Notes: a model not told the origin generated them from the sequence alone. Shown: positions 34,677 to 46,999, counted from the stretch's first letter. The stretch: DNA of 64,000 bases from Garcia nutans (GCA_947685225.1 CANTUV010000007.1:10994501-11058500); one strand, 5' to 3'. Numbers and translations: made by a program.

Positions 34677-36032
34677 TTAAGGCACGCACAACCTTGAACC
34701 GAACCGCAAAACTCCTTTTTCATCAACCGAGAATTCTGTGGATTCACCTGACAAGACTTTCTGGCGGATCATTAACAACTCCTTATCCGTATTCTACGCT
34801 GAAACTATCTCATCAAGGAAATCAGGTTTGACTGTCATATTAGCCAACAACACACCTTTATCACCTTCAATTTCTTTACCAGACATATGAAAAGTTAAAC
34901 CATCACCTAGCAGTTGATGTATCTCTCGTATCAACGGTCTTCTGAAAACTGAAATGTGGGACAGACTACCCACAGACTTACGACTTAGAGCATCAGCGAC
35001 AACATTCGCATTACCCGGATGATACTGGATGCTATAGTCGTAGTCTTCAAGAAACTCTACCCACCTTCTCTGTCTCAAATTCAAGTCTTTTTGGGAGTAT
35101 ACATACTTAAGATTCTTATGATCAGTGAAGATCTCACAAGTAACTCCATAAAGATAATGTCTCCAGATCTTGAGTGCAAACACAACTGCAGCCATTTCTA
35201 AATCATGTGTAGGATAGTTTACCTCATGCTTCTTCAGCTGTCTAGAGGCATAGGTGACTACTTTACCATGTTGCATCAACACACAACCCAGACCAACACC
35301 TGATGCGTCATAATAAACAGAATACCCCTCAGTGCCTTCTGGCAACACAAGTACTGGTGCAGTAGTTAATCTTTCTTTAAGAGTAGCAAAACTCTCCTCG
35401 CAAGCATCATCCCAAACGAACTTAACACCCTTACGCGTGAGTTTTGTTAAAGGTGCGGCTATTCTGGAGAAATCTTTGACAAACCTTCTGTAATATCCTG
35501 CTAATCCCAGAAAACTCCGAATCTCAGTAACAGTCTTCGGTCTTTGCCAATCCATCACTGCCTCAATCTTCTGTGAATCAACCTGAATACCCTCTGCGGA
35601 TATAACATGTCCCAGAAAGACAACCCTGTCCAACCAAAACTCACATTTGGAGAACTTAGCGTAAAACTGATGTTCTCTTAAAGTCTGCAACACCAACTTC
35701 AAATGATGCTCATGCTCTTCCTTGGATTTCGAATATATCAGAATATCATCAATGAATACGACAACAAACCAATCAAGATAAGGACTAAACACCCTGTTCA
35801 TCATGTCCATAAAAGCAGCAGGAGCATTAGTAAGTCCAAAGGACATTACTAGAAATTCATAATGCCCATACCTCATGCGAAAAGCAGTCTTAGGTATGTC
35901 ACTCTTCTTCACCCTCAACTGATGATAACCCGACCACAGATCAATCTTGGAGAAAAACTTCACTCCCTGCAACTGATCAAACAAATCGTCGGGCAATGGA
36001 TACATGTTCTTCACAATCACCTTATTCAACTA
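34677..36032 (-). pseudogene. reverse transcriptase and RNase H (Tekay-like)
   Basis: Reverse strand. RT palm motifs include SKIDLWSGYHQLRV, AFRMRYGHYEFLVMSFGLTNAP and the catalytic VVFIDDILIYS near 35763-35735. The FLGHVIS motif and the RT-RNase H linker follow. RNase H shows YYDASGVGLGCVLMQ, YASRQLKKHE, DLEMAAVVFALK and FTDHKNLKY. TAG at 36030-36032 sits in the IDYR-LNK motif just upstream (a glutamine in relatives); TAG at 34794-34796 and TAA at 34677-34679 interrupt the linker to integrase. Catalytic residues are intact. Confidence 0.9.
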
Positions 36033-36930
36033 TCGATAATCGATACATAGCCTCATTGATTCATCTTTCTTTTTCACAAAAAGAACTGGAGCACCCCACG
36101 GTGAAGTACTCGGTCTGATATATCCCTTCTGCAACAAGTCATTCAATTGCTCTCTCAACTCCTTAAGCTCTGCTGGAGCCATCCTATATGGAGGCATAGA
36201 AATAGGATTGGTTCCAGGTACAAGATCAATGGAGAATTCAATCTCTCGTTCCGGTGGTAACCCCGGTAAATCGTTTGGAAACACGTCCATGTAATCTCGT
36301 ACTATCGGGATATCTTTAAGTTTTGCTTCTTCCTTGCTCACATCCCGAATAGATATAAGGTAGGCATTACAACCCTTTCGCAACAATCTTCTAGCTCTCA
36401 TAGCTGAAATTAGCTTACTAGTTCCATTGATTTTAGAGCCATAAAATGTCACAGTCTTGTCGGCCTCATATGCAAACACCACTACCTTATCCTTACAGTT
36501 CAAATTAGCTCCATGCCGAGCTAACCAATCCATACCCAAGATGACATCAAATTCTATCACATCTAACGCCACTAGATCCGCAAGAAGTTCAACATTTTCA
36601 ACTTTAACAATGCAATCCTTGTATACCTTTAAAGATTCTACCTCCTCTCCTAAAGGTGTATGAACAACTAATGGCATTTCCATATGTTCAGATGTAATAC
36701 TCAGCCTAGATGCAAAACTAGGTGATATGAATGAATGAGTAGCTCCATAATCTATCAATATGTGTGCATCTAGAGAATAAATAGAAAGAGTACCTTGCAC
36801 CACATTGTTGTCAACTTGAGCCTGCTGATGATTTAGGTTGAATACTAGAGCATAATTCTGGTTTTGGCCCTGATTCCGATTCTGATTTTGGTTCTGACCA
36901 TTACCTTGTCCCACTGGTTGAACTGCTCTA
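36033..36930 (-). pseudogene. aspartic protease and RT N-terminus (Tekay-like)
   Basis: Reverse strand, same frame. The active site reads LIDYGATHSFISPSFA near 36757-36715; in relatives this is DSGATHSF, so the serine after the catalytic Asp is tyrosine. Flap and second motif VILGMDWLARHGANLNC follow. The region ends with the RT entry sequences PIRDYMDVFPNDLPGLPP-like, DLVPGTNPISMPPYRMAP and WGAPVLFVKKKD. It would cut the polyprotein and start RT; no stop lies inside it. Confidence 0.88.
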
Positions 36931-38402
36931 CCATTCTGTTGGTTTCCATTATTTGCCGCACCCTGGTATCCACGACCCTACTGATACTGCTGACCTTGAT
37001 AGCCCTGATAACCGTGACCCTGCTGGCTCTGATATCCTCGGCCCTGCTGGCCCTGATAACCTCTGCCTCCATTGTAACCTCGACCACCCTGATAAAAAAA
37101 ACCTCGACCTCCCTAATATCCGTTACCGTTAAACTGTCCACGGCCACCATTACCTCTACCATAACCATTTCTATTCTGATAGTTACCCCTATATGCTTGA
37201 TTGCCAACAGGTCTGAACTGAGTATGCTGACCTGCTTGAGTCTGATTGCGCCTAGGAATTGGACAATCCTTGGTATGGTGATCCATCTGTCCACAGTTAA
37301 AACAAGCTCCAGTCTTCCTTCTGCACTCTCCTGTATGATGTAAGCCACAAGACTCACAAGTAGGGGCTCTAGGACCCTATTGCTGATAGCGCCCACCATT
37401 ATCGTTGCCTCTTTGACCACTATACTGCCCCTGATAACCTGGCTTGTTCTTCTTTCTGCTTGATTCTCCAGCATCATCCTTCCTTTTTCTGTTTTCTAAC
37501 CCCAGAGCAGCATTAACAGCCAAATGTACTTCCTTGTAATTGTGACTGGCTATCAACTCATAGTATTTATCATTCAAGCCATCCATAAATCTATCAGTCA
37601 TAGATTCTTCATCATGAGACACACGTGTAGCATACTTCCTTAGCTCTTGAAACTGCTCCCAATACTCAGCTATAGATTTGTTGCCCTGAGTCAACATTTC
37701 AAACTCCCTTGCTTTCACTTTCATCACATTCCGAGGCATAAAGTTTTGCATAAACATTCTTCTGAAGTCTTCCCATACCTCAACCTGACCTTGGATAGAG
37801 ATCTTATACCATTCTTCAGCTGATTTTTGCATTTGACACCCAGTTAACTCTATGGCTCTCTTCTCAGTACATTTCAAAGCATCACAGATCTTCTTAACTT
37901 TATTAAGAAATGCTAGAGGGTCTTCTGTAGTAAGATTGGAGAATGTAGGTGGATCAACTCTAATAAATTTGTGCAAATCCAAGTCGTCAATTAATCCATT
38001 TTCTCTAGCTGCAGCGTGAGCATTAGCATTCATATTGTTACCCATGCCTTGAACAACCCGAACTACTCCCTCAACGAGAGCTTCCATAGATCTATTCAAT
38101 GTCTGCAAAGTAGCCAAATATGCATCTGGGTTTCCTTGAACTGGTACTTGACCTGGCACATTCATATTACCAGCACCTGGACCTGCGCCATCATTTGGAA
38201 AATTTTGGTTTAATCCCTGATCTTGTCCAGCATTCTGTTCTAACCCCTGATCTTGTTCAGTAGCAACTCTGCGTGGTCTACCACGTCTGTGTGGCTGAGG
38301 TGGCTCCTCAACATGAGTGGCTGGCTGATGTTCAACTTCCTCAGCTATTCCAGCACCACTAGACCCACCAACCAAAAGGAAACGAGGGTTTTCTTGAGAC
38401 AT
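36931..38402 (-). pseudogene. gag with two zinc knuckles and RGYQ-rich repeats (Tekay-like)
   Basis: ATG at 38402 (MSQENPRFLLVGG), 105 bases inside the PBS. A Retrotrans_gag capsid domain (DPLAFLNKVKKICDAL, AEEWYKISIQ, FMPRNV, EQFQELRKYA) occupies about 37990-37500. Two knuckles follow, CESCGLHHTGEC and CFNCGQMDHHTKDC (about 37360-37265), then a low-complexity stretch of RGYQGQQ/GYQ units at about 37110-36950. TAG codons stand at 37377-37379, 37113-37115 and 36978-36980, each at a position where glutamine fits. Confidence 0.88.
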
Positions 38403-38505
38403 TGCACCTGCTAGCGAAGGAAAAGATTGATTAACGCAGAAAGGAAGCAAGACTTTTTAGAAAAACAATCCTAATGATTTCTGGATAGTATTAAGCTAAG
38501 TAAAA

Positions 38506-38523
38506 CCTATGGCTCTGATACCA
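38506..38523 (-). promoter_or_regulatory. primer-binding site of the Tekay-like element
   Basis: Sense strand TGGTATCAGAGCCATAGG, four bases inside the 5' LTR, a full match to the initiator tRNA-Met type PBS. Confidence 0.9.
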
Positions 38524-38527
38524 CTTT

Positions 38528-41493
38528 TGTCACGACCCAAACTGAGAAGCCGGGACCGGCGTAAGGCTATACCTAAGTACAACCTTACAAGCCTAATTCA
38601 AATTTATTATTATAGTGCAAAATTACTAAGTTCAATAAATTTATTCCATAATCAAGTCATCAATAGAAATGATACTATTCAAAATCAAGTTCAATAACTA
38701 AAACTCAAACTAGATGCAAAGAAACAGTCTACTCCTTATTACAAGAAAAAGGGTTCGGACACGGTCTGCCAAAAAATATCCAGAAATCTCTATGGAGTAA
38801 AGAAAATATGCAGATGAACCAAAATTCACAACCAACTAGAAGAACCCACAAAGAGAATGACCGAGCTCACTAAGAAATATAACTTCAACCTGCAAGTCAA
38901 TCTATAAGAGTGTGAGCGTTATATATAGACGCTCAGTAAGTTCATGAGAGGCAGAGAAACACTAATACAATTTAACAAAGTAATATATATTAAGTAAACA
39001 TCCACAATAATTTCAAACATGATGGTGTATCGGGGTCTACAAAATATAACATCCTCCTCCTTCAACCATATCCAAGAAGAAGTAGGCACGTGGCCCCAAG
39101 AGCAAGTAGGCATAAGCCCCAAGAACAAGATCGATATCGATATACAAAATAATCTCAATAATCACAATCCATATCCTCCGTCCCCATTAGACACACCATC
39201 ACACATCACAAGAATATTAAATATCACATCAAGGCATTTAGCAAATAACATACAAGTTTCTCTGTCTCCTATTCACATGCGAGGCTAGGACAAGAAATGA
39301 TAATATATCGAATTAGAAAGAATAATATATACGAAGGGCTTATATATATATATAATAACTTAGTTAGCAAATAGCACATCACAAATAATACACATACACC
39401 CATGAACTTACTTGGTATCCAAATAAAGCTTAGCCAAATCCTCACAACCTACTGACCTTGAGCTTCAGCTGGATTATTGCCTAAGGAAAGATAATTACAT
39501 AGTCCAACAATCAATCCTACTATCTCATCTATCATGAGGGATGCAATGCATGCTATGAATGAAAAAAGACCAATACTTAACCAATAATTAACCGAGATAA
39601 TCCAAAATTAAAAACCAACCCGACTCAACTCAAAATTATGGTTCAACCCAATGGTTAAACCGATCGCATCTCAAAAATACAAAATCAATTAATTAATTAA
39701 AATTTATTAGAACCAGAACCTCAACTCAATTTTTATAACTCATATATCAAATAATATCACATCAGTCCCTATGCAAAAATCATAATTCATACCAACACCC
39801 AAAACCGATAAAAATTCTTAAGTAGTCCCTATAATTCAAAAATTTTCAAAAAATAATTCCATCATTCAAAAATTCTGGAAAAATTTCAGTAGCTTCTCCA
39901 ACATCTAAATAACGTGTGTGCAAAATTTCAGATTAATTAAAATTTATTTGATCCCCCAAAAATAATTTACAACATTCTGGTTCTGTTTGAACCACTAAAA
40001 TCAGCACAGCAAAAATCATCATAAATTCTTCACATTTCGTTACAAAAAAATTATCCAAATAATTTTCTCATATTATAGACATCAGGATGGACAACATTTA
40101 AAAATTTCATAATTTTTAGAAATCTCTAAGTCTCTCAATTTAATTTTTAAATCGGATTAATACAACCAGTTACCATACTGGCAGCAGTTGAGAAATAAAT
40201 TTATTTCGAAACACAAACATTTGAACCAGACCTCAAAATATTTTTTATAAACACCTAACATCATATTCTAAAACATATGAAAAATTTAGACCTAGATCAT
40301 TTACCAATAATTTTTAAAAGTTCGACAAAGTTGCTGGAATATCAGCAATCACAAGCAGTAATAAATTTTCATTTTATTAATGAATTAAAAATATAATTCA
40401 AACATGAAAATTCAAAAATAAATTTCTAGATCAAGTTTAATATTCCTAGAACAGATGACAATTGTCAGAAATACCAGATCATTAACTTAGACTCCCAAAT
40501 CAAATATTAAACATCAAGAACCTCCATAATCACCCTACAACTTTTTAATTATTTTTAATTAATTAAAAATCGAAATAAATCAAAAATATTATTTTCTAAC
40601 ACCATAAACATCATACAAACATCCAACAACACAAATCATGCCATGAAGTTGGAAGAAATTGAAAGAAATTAAAGAAAACCTCTTAATTTTGAAACTGCCA
40701 GAAATTAGAAGTAAAAAACGACGGGCTTCGGTTCCACACTGCCATGCCGAACGACACGCGTGGCTCACCGAACGACAACGCCTCCAGCCCGCAGCTCCGC
40801 GCCGAACGACACTCCCGCACGCCAAACAGCACCGGCTACAGCGCGCGCGCTCTGACGAAACGACAGCAGCCCAGTTTTTGAAGAAACATTTAATTTTTCT
40901 TTCCCTTTTCTCTCTCTGACGGCACAATAATTCTTAGACACTTAATTGGGTGCCCTAACACCTCTATTTATATAAATTTTAGGTAGTAAATTACTAATAT
41001 ACCCCTAAATTAATTTATTTAATTTAAAAATATCATAAAACTCTTTAAAAATTCAAAAAATACCCAACTAACTTATAAAAATTCACAACTAACCCCAAAT
41101 TCAATTATTTTCAGAATTATTTAAATTAGTTCATTAATTATTTAATTAATTTATTTATTTTAATTTATTTTAATTAAAAATTAATAAATACTCGAAAATT
41201 TTTCGAAACACAACCCTTAGCAAAATTATACTTAAAATAACCGTAACGACATCACGATCACCAAAATGACATCAAAAACAGCAAAACGAAACCCGAAAAT
41301 TTTTCGACCGTCAAAATGACCAAAATACCCCCCCCGAAGCCAAAAACACAATATTATACTCAAAACAAACATCTCAACACCCACATTATGAAAATAAGCA
41401 CCAAACGTTATAAAATGCACTCGAATATGAATTGAAGGTAAAATTACCATTTACCCCTAAACTCTAATTTCCCCAAAAATCAAGGGTTTTATA
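38528..41493 (-). repeat. 5' LTR of the Tekay-like element (2966 bp)
   Basis: Partner of 29819-32781. Starts TGTCACGACC and ends GGGTTTTATA on the plus strand. Promoter box on the reverse strand at 40972-40965; GC-rich leader at about 40700-40920. Confidence 0.92.
40965..40972 (-). promoter_or_regulatory. TATA box of the 5' LTR promoter (Tekay-like)
   Basis: Reverse-strand TATAAATA followed on the sense strand, about 50 bases on, by the GC-rich leader. Confidence 0.65.
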
Positions 41494-41498
41494 TTCTT
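41494..41498. repeat. right target-site duplication TTCTT
   Basis: Identical to 29814-29818. Confidence 0.85.
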
Positions 41499-41719
41499 AA
41501 TTTTTTTAATATATTATACTGATATGAATAATTATAAAAGAAAAACTAAATTACCTTCAAAAAAAATTAAAAGAAAAACTAAATAATGCAACATTAATTT
41601 TTTTAGTTTTAACATTGCGAATGTAAAGAATGATGAAAAAAAAATTTGTATAATATTTGTTTAATGTATTGAACTTATGAAGGCTTCTTAAATTGTATAA
41701 TATATGAATTTATTTGTTA

Positions 41720-41830
41720 TTATATTAAAAACAATAACAAATAATTATAGATTATAATAATTTATAATATTAAAAATAATTTTAATTTTACTTTAATTTT
41801 AATAATTTATAATATCAATTTACTTTTAAG
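41720..41830. repeat. dispersed repeat, copy B (right flank of the Tekay-like element)
   Basis: Direct counterpart of 29184-29300. Confidence 0.75.
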
Positions 41831-41942
41831 AAATAATATATATATATATAAGGAGAAAATTTTTGCATAATATTAAGTCAAGTGTTACAATAATAAATTG
41901 CCATTTGGCTTAATTTAAGATAAAATTAGAATTAATTTAAGA

Positions 41943-42285
41943 TAAACAAACTATTATTCAATTTAAAAAATAAAAATAAATAAAATGCAAAAATTGAATA
42001 ACCATATACATATTAAGAAATTTTTATATGAAAGAAATAGTAATTTTCTAATATTAATACACAAGATAATAAAAATATTTTAAATATTATTTTACAATTT
42101 TAATAGATTTAAGAAGACAAACAAGTTATTGTTCCATTCAAAAATATAAAAATAAAAAAAATACAAAAATTGAATAATCATATATATATTAACAATTTTT
42201 TATATGAAAAATAGTAATTTTATAATATTAATATATAAGTTAAAAAAATATTTTAAATATTATTTCACAATTTTAATAGATTTTC
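41943..42285. repeat. tandem duplication, period about 172 bp
   Basis: Copies at about 41943-42110 and 42115-42285 share AAAAATTGAATAA(C/T)CATATA, TATATGAAA and ACAATTTTAATAGATTT in order; the copies differ by small indels. Confidence 0.75.
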
Positions 42286-43241
42286 GAAATTATTATTAGT
42301 GTAAAAAAATATATTTTAATAAGATAACTCTATTTTGAAATATATTGTGAAAGAATATGACAATAGGTTATTCCTTTCTTGAAAGGATATTTAATATTTA
42401 TTTATCTATTTATATTTATTTTATTTCAGAGTTGGAACAATTTTCTTTTATTTTTTAATTTAATTAATTAATTAATTAATTTTAAAAATCTTTAAATTAT
42501 TCAAACTGAAACTTAAATTTAAAATTTTGAGATATAATTATCAAAAAAGAGATAATAATAAGAAACCATTATCAAATATAAAAAATAATTATCTCAAAAA
42601 GAATTTAAATTAGAAAAAAATTAAAAGAATTTAATTAAAAATAAAGATCACATAATGAGATTATTTTCAAAATAAGTGATTATCATATAATGAGATATAA
42701 TTATCAAATATAAAATGTAACAATAAAAAATTAAATTAGAAAAAAACTATATATAATAAAAATAAAATAAATATTTAAAAAATTAAGAAGAAAGCTCAAA
42801 TTGTTTAGGGACCATTATGGTCTACTCGCTGTTGTATAAAGTTTAAATTGGATCCTTGTCAAACAAAAAAAAATAGAAAAAAATTATTAATTTTATATTT
42901 TGTGTATAATAAACTCAATTTATATTAAGTATAAATTCAATATATATATTTTGGTATTTAAGTTGTATTTGAGTTATTGCTCAATAATAATTTATTATAT
43001 AATACAATTTTAAATTTGTATCACAAAAATATTACAAAAATAAAAAATGAAAAAAAAATCAATTCTTTAATTTATATATAATAAGCTATTTGATATTATT
43101 TAATAAGAAATCCGGTGTTGTTAGTAACGTTTTTTAAGTTAGAACTTTTATAGCATCAATGAATTTTTATGGCAAATTTATAAAAAATCCTTTTATTTTT
43201 CCTAAAATAAAGACAACTTTAATTCAATTGGGCCTTGAGCT

Positions 43242-43250
43242 TAGAAAGTG
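43242..43250. repeat. left 9-bp target-site duplication (TAGAAAGTG)
   Basis: Matches TAGAAAGTA at 45018-45026 at 8 of 9 positions. Confidence 0.65.
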
Positions 43251-45017
43251 TGAATGTTTACATAATTATTTAAAAGAAATTTTTATTATAAAAATACTAA
43301 AAAAATTAAAATATTTACAATTCTATAAAAAAATTAGTGTAAAATTTAAAAAATATCTTATTTTTTATAAAAAATAATTTTTATTAAAATACATCTTCCA
43401 TCGCTACAATCAATATTTTATTTCAAAATTTTTTTTCAAACTTTACTAATAAATAAAATTATTCTAATAAAATAATAAAAAATAATATTTTAAAATATTT
43501 TTCATCATATAAAAATTATAATTTTTTATAAAGAAAAAATTTTAATTTTAATTATAAAAATAATAAGTAACACTAGAACAAAATAAAAACAAAATAAAAT
43601 ATATAAAAATATATTAATAAAAATTATTAAATTTATTTTTGAACAAATTTTATATATTATAGATATGATAAAATACACATAATTTTATTATATAGATGTG
43701 TAGTAGATATGTTGTGTATGTTTCGTAGATGTGATGTAGATATTATATATATGTTATGTTTTGTTATTTAAGTTATATGTATTTTATGTAAAAATTATTT
43801 AATGTTATGTAAATATTATATGAATATTGTGTGGATACTGTTAGAATAAAAAATTAAAAAATAAAATTAAATAAATATTAAAATATTATATAGATGTGTT
43901 GTAAATGTAGTTTATATTGTTAAGTGTGTATTTTGCATATATTATAGATATATTTATTTATATATATATATATTATAAATATGATATTAATTTTTTTAAA
44001 AAAATTATATAAATAAAATAAAATTCTAAAAAAATAAAAATAAAAAAATTATAAAAACAAAAAAAGAAAAAGAAAAAATCACCGTGGAAAGAGATAAATC
44101 TGTAAATAAAACGTGCGGTCTGGTATTGTTGAAAAGAGAAGTGTTTTTGGATGTACAGTGTAAATTTCCCAAGAAAGATAGTAGAGATATTTACACTGTG
44201 TATATTTTTTTACTTGCGTTTTTCAATAATACCCGCACGCCAACATTATTTACGTTTTTACGCTTAACACGTTTTTTTAATTTTATTTTCTAGCTTTGAA
44301 TTTTTTTCCTTTTTTACAAATTTATTTTATTTATATTTTTTATTTAAATTTTTTAATATTATAATTTCAATATATATATAAAAATAAACATATACATAGT
44401 CTACACTCAACAATATAAACTACATCAATTATACATCTATATAATATTTTTAATAATTTATTTTATTTTATTTTTTTAATTTTTTATTTTCACAACGTTC
44501 ATATAATATTCACACAATTTTTAATAATTTTTTCATAAAATACATACAACTTTAATAACAAAAATATAACATATACACAACATCTACTACATATTTATAT
44601 AATAAAATTAAGTTTATTTTTTTATTTTTTATGTGTATAATATATAAAATTTATTTAAAAATAAATTTAATAATTTTTATTAATATAGTTTTGTATATTT
44701 TATTTTTTATTTTATTTTTATTGAGTGTTATTTTTTTTATAATAATAATTTTATCTTCTATAAAAAAAATTATAATTTTTATATGATAAAAAATAATTTA
44801 AAATATTAATTTTTATTATTTTATTAAATATTTTTATTTAATAATGAAGTTTGAAAAATAAAAAATTAAAATTAAATTAAAATATTAATTATAACGAGAA
44901 AAAAATTATTTTTTAAAAAATTTATTTCAATAAAAAAGAGATATTTTTTTAAATTTTATTCTAATTTTTTATAAAATTATAAATATTTTTAGTTTTTAAA
45001 TAATTATATAAATATCC
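43251..45017. mobile_element. 1.77-kb fold-back element, probable non-autonomous MULE
   Basis: The left half and the reverse complement of the right half align along almost their entire length: outer words GAATGTTTACATAATTATTT and GGATATTTATATAATTATTT, then co-linear blocks inward to ACAGTGTAAAT (44155-44165) and ATTTACACTGT (44189-44199), leaving a central spacer of 23 bases. The arms are about 850-900 bp, AT-rich and imperfect. A 9-bp flanking duplication with one mismatch supports Mutator-like transposition. No transposase sequence lies inside. Confidence 0.75.
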
Positions 45018-45026
45018 TAGAAAGTA
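45018..45026. repeat. right 9-bp target-site duplication (TAGAAAGTA)
   Basis: Pairs with 43242-43250. Confidence 0.65.
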
Positions 45027-45289
45027 TTTTTCAAAAATTAGTGGCTGATTTTAAACCGTCCAATAATGTTTAAAATATGGCTTTTTATAAAACTAGTTTT
45101 AAAATGTTTTAACTTCAAAAACACTACACCTTCAAATTTTTTTTAAAAAATACTTCAAATAATTTTTTTTTATAAAATTACATCATTTCTCACTTTAAAC
45201 AATTCATTTCACTTCAAATAATATTTATTTTAATTTTCATTTATTTTAATCTTTACTATTTTAAATAAATATATTTCAATAAAAATAAA

Positions 45290-45456
45290 AAAAATATTTT
45301 AATTACATTTCAACATACAAAATGTAAAATATATAAAATATTTTAATAAAGATTATTAAATTTATTTATTTTTAAATAAATTTTATAAATTGTCTACATA
45401 AAAAATTAAGTTAAAAAATATTAAATTCATTGTGTATGTTATGTTTATATTATATG

Positions 45457-45492
<36 letters not shown>

Positions 45493-45560
45493 ATGTTGTG
45501 TAGATATTGTGAATATAATAATAGTAAAATTTATTTAAAAAAACAAAAATAGTATAAAAA
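45290..45560. repeat. partial relative of the fold-back arm
   Basis: Words such as AAAATATATAAAA, ATTATTAAATTTATTT and GTTGTGTAGATATTGTG follow in the same order as in the left arm of the preceding element (about 43590-43760), interrupted by a (TA)n run. It appears to be a second, decayed member of the family in direct orientation. Confidence 0.5.
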
Positions 45561-46999
45561 GGAAAAAAAAAAATAGCAATCATCCATCCGTTAAAAATCG
45601 AAATTTTTTTTCATAGATCATGTAATTTTTCCTTTGAAATAAACAGTGGACTGGGCTAGGTCCATTTTTAATATGTTAAATTTATGTTTCATTTTTCATT
45701 TTTACTGCTATTTTTTTCAATTGTAACTTTTCATTTTAACTTTTTTTGTATTTTGTTTTTTCAACTATAAGGTACTTTTTTCTTCATTCTCTTCTTCCTC
45801 TTCTCTTCTCTTTCTTTTATGTTCTTTTTCTTTTTCTTCCATTATTGCATTTTCATCTCTTTCCTTTTCTTTTCTATTCAATTTATTTTTACCCCATTAT
45901 CTTTGTAATAACAATATTCTTGTTTTAGAATCAGTTTTAAAGAATCCTATAAATATTTCTACTCTCAACTCCAATCTTCATAACATAAAGATTTTCTACA
46001 GTTTTTCTTTTTTTGACAACAAATATTTTCTATAGTTAATTACTTCAATGGTTGTATTTTTTTTTTGAAAAAAAACAAATCTTGGCAGAAATTTTAGTTG
46101 TGGGACTTTAGGTTTCTTAAGGTTTGTCACTCTCATTTTATGAAACTTCCATAGAGGAGAGGCATAAACTCTGGATGGTTGAATATGGACGTGTTTATGA
46201 AGACAATATAGAAAATGAGAAATGTTTTAAGATTCTCTCTTTCTTTGTTTTTTATTTTTTATGTTTTGGGTTTTGAATTGTAATGTTTAAGAATTTTTTT
46301 TTGTTTTTTAATTGTAATACACACCACATATTCTATAAAATGGTTTAAAGAAAAATTTCTCAATTTTTTAGCTTTCTATTAAATTTAAGAGTTTTTCATT
46401 ATTACATATAAATTCTAAATATTTTTATTTTTTTAAAATGTAATAGCAAATAGTTTTATTTTTTTTATAATAGTAGTTTACAGATTTTTATTTTTTATTT
46501 TTATATTCTTCAACTTAAATAAATACCATATAAATATATATAGTAATAATTAACATATATCTACATAGACTAAAATATAACAACTGTACAGTGATATTTT
46601 TTCCCAGGACAATAGGTATATATAGGTATATGTTATATATACCTTCATATACTAAAATATTATAGCTCGCATATTTATATATTTTTTTAAAGATAATAAA
46701 TATATGTAGTTATAGTTTGTATATACCTAAATATAATAAAATATAATAAAAAACCTCTAATTTCACACTTGGCCAAGATAATTTGGAAAAGTGAAATTAA
46801 AAAAAATACATTTCTTAAAAAAAAAAAAAGAGGCCTCGCTCCGAGTAGCCACACCATGCATCTCGTGACCAGCAGTGTGGTCAGGTCACACGCAGTACAG
46901 CTAGTCTGCACGATGCACGGATGGTCGAGCCACTTGCAAATTTGATGAGTTCTGTAAACGAATACCCTGTGATTATGCATGTTTTCTCCTTTCATCTTT
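45561..46999. other. no supported gene; pyrimidine-rich tract and a small GC-rich island
   Basis: About 45776-45880 is a T/C-rich low-complexity tract. About 46830-46930 is an isolated GC-rich stretch in AT-rich DNA that I cannot identify. No RNA-gene fold or coding pattern was recognised. Confidence 0.5.

Larger units (their letters stand above)
29819..41493 (-). mobile_element. complete Ty3/gypsy chromovirus, Tekay-like, 11.7 kb
   Basis: Long direct LTRs (29819-32781 and 38528-41493), a tRNA-Met PBS beside the right LTR, a polypurine tract beside the left LTR and a perfect 5-bp duplication (TTCTT) define the element. On the reverse strand it encodes, in one continuous frame, gag with two zinc knuckles, protease, RT, RNase H, integrase and a C-terminal chromodomain-like segment, the order of chromoviruses. 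The frame holds seven premature stops and no frameshift. LTR ends are TG...TA on the plus strand, so the sense-strand start (TATAAAAC) departs from the TG consensus. Confidence 0.93.
41499..43241. other. AT-rich DNA without a gene
   Basis: Apart from the dispersed repeat copy at 41720-41830 and the tandem duplication at 41943-42285 nothing recognisable is present. Confidence 0.55.

Noticed and set aside
36864..37343. Long Thr/Leu/Ile-rich plus-strand frame opposite Tekay gag
   Set aside because: Antisense image of the RGYQ and knuckle region; composition follows from the opposite strand.
45746..45928. Phe/Leu-rich hydrophobic frame resembling membrane segments
   Set aside because: Translation of a T/C-rich low-complexity tract; no continuing gene structure.
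46830..46995. GC-rich island as a possible tRNA or other small RNA gene
   Set aside because: I could not fit a cloverleaf or any known RNA signature; some short inverted words exist but no consistent fold.
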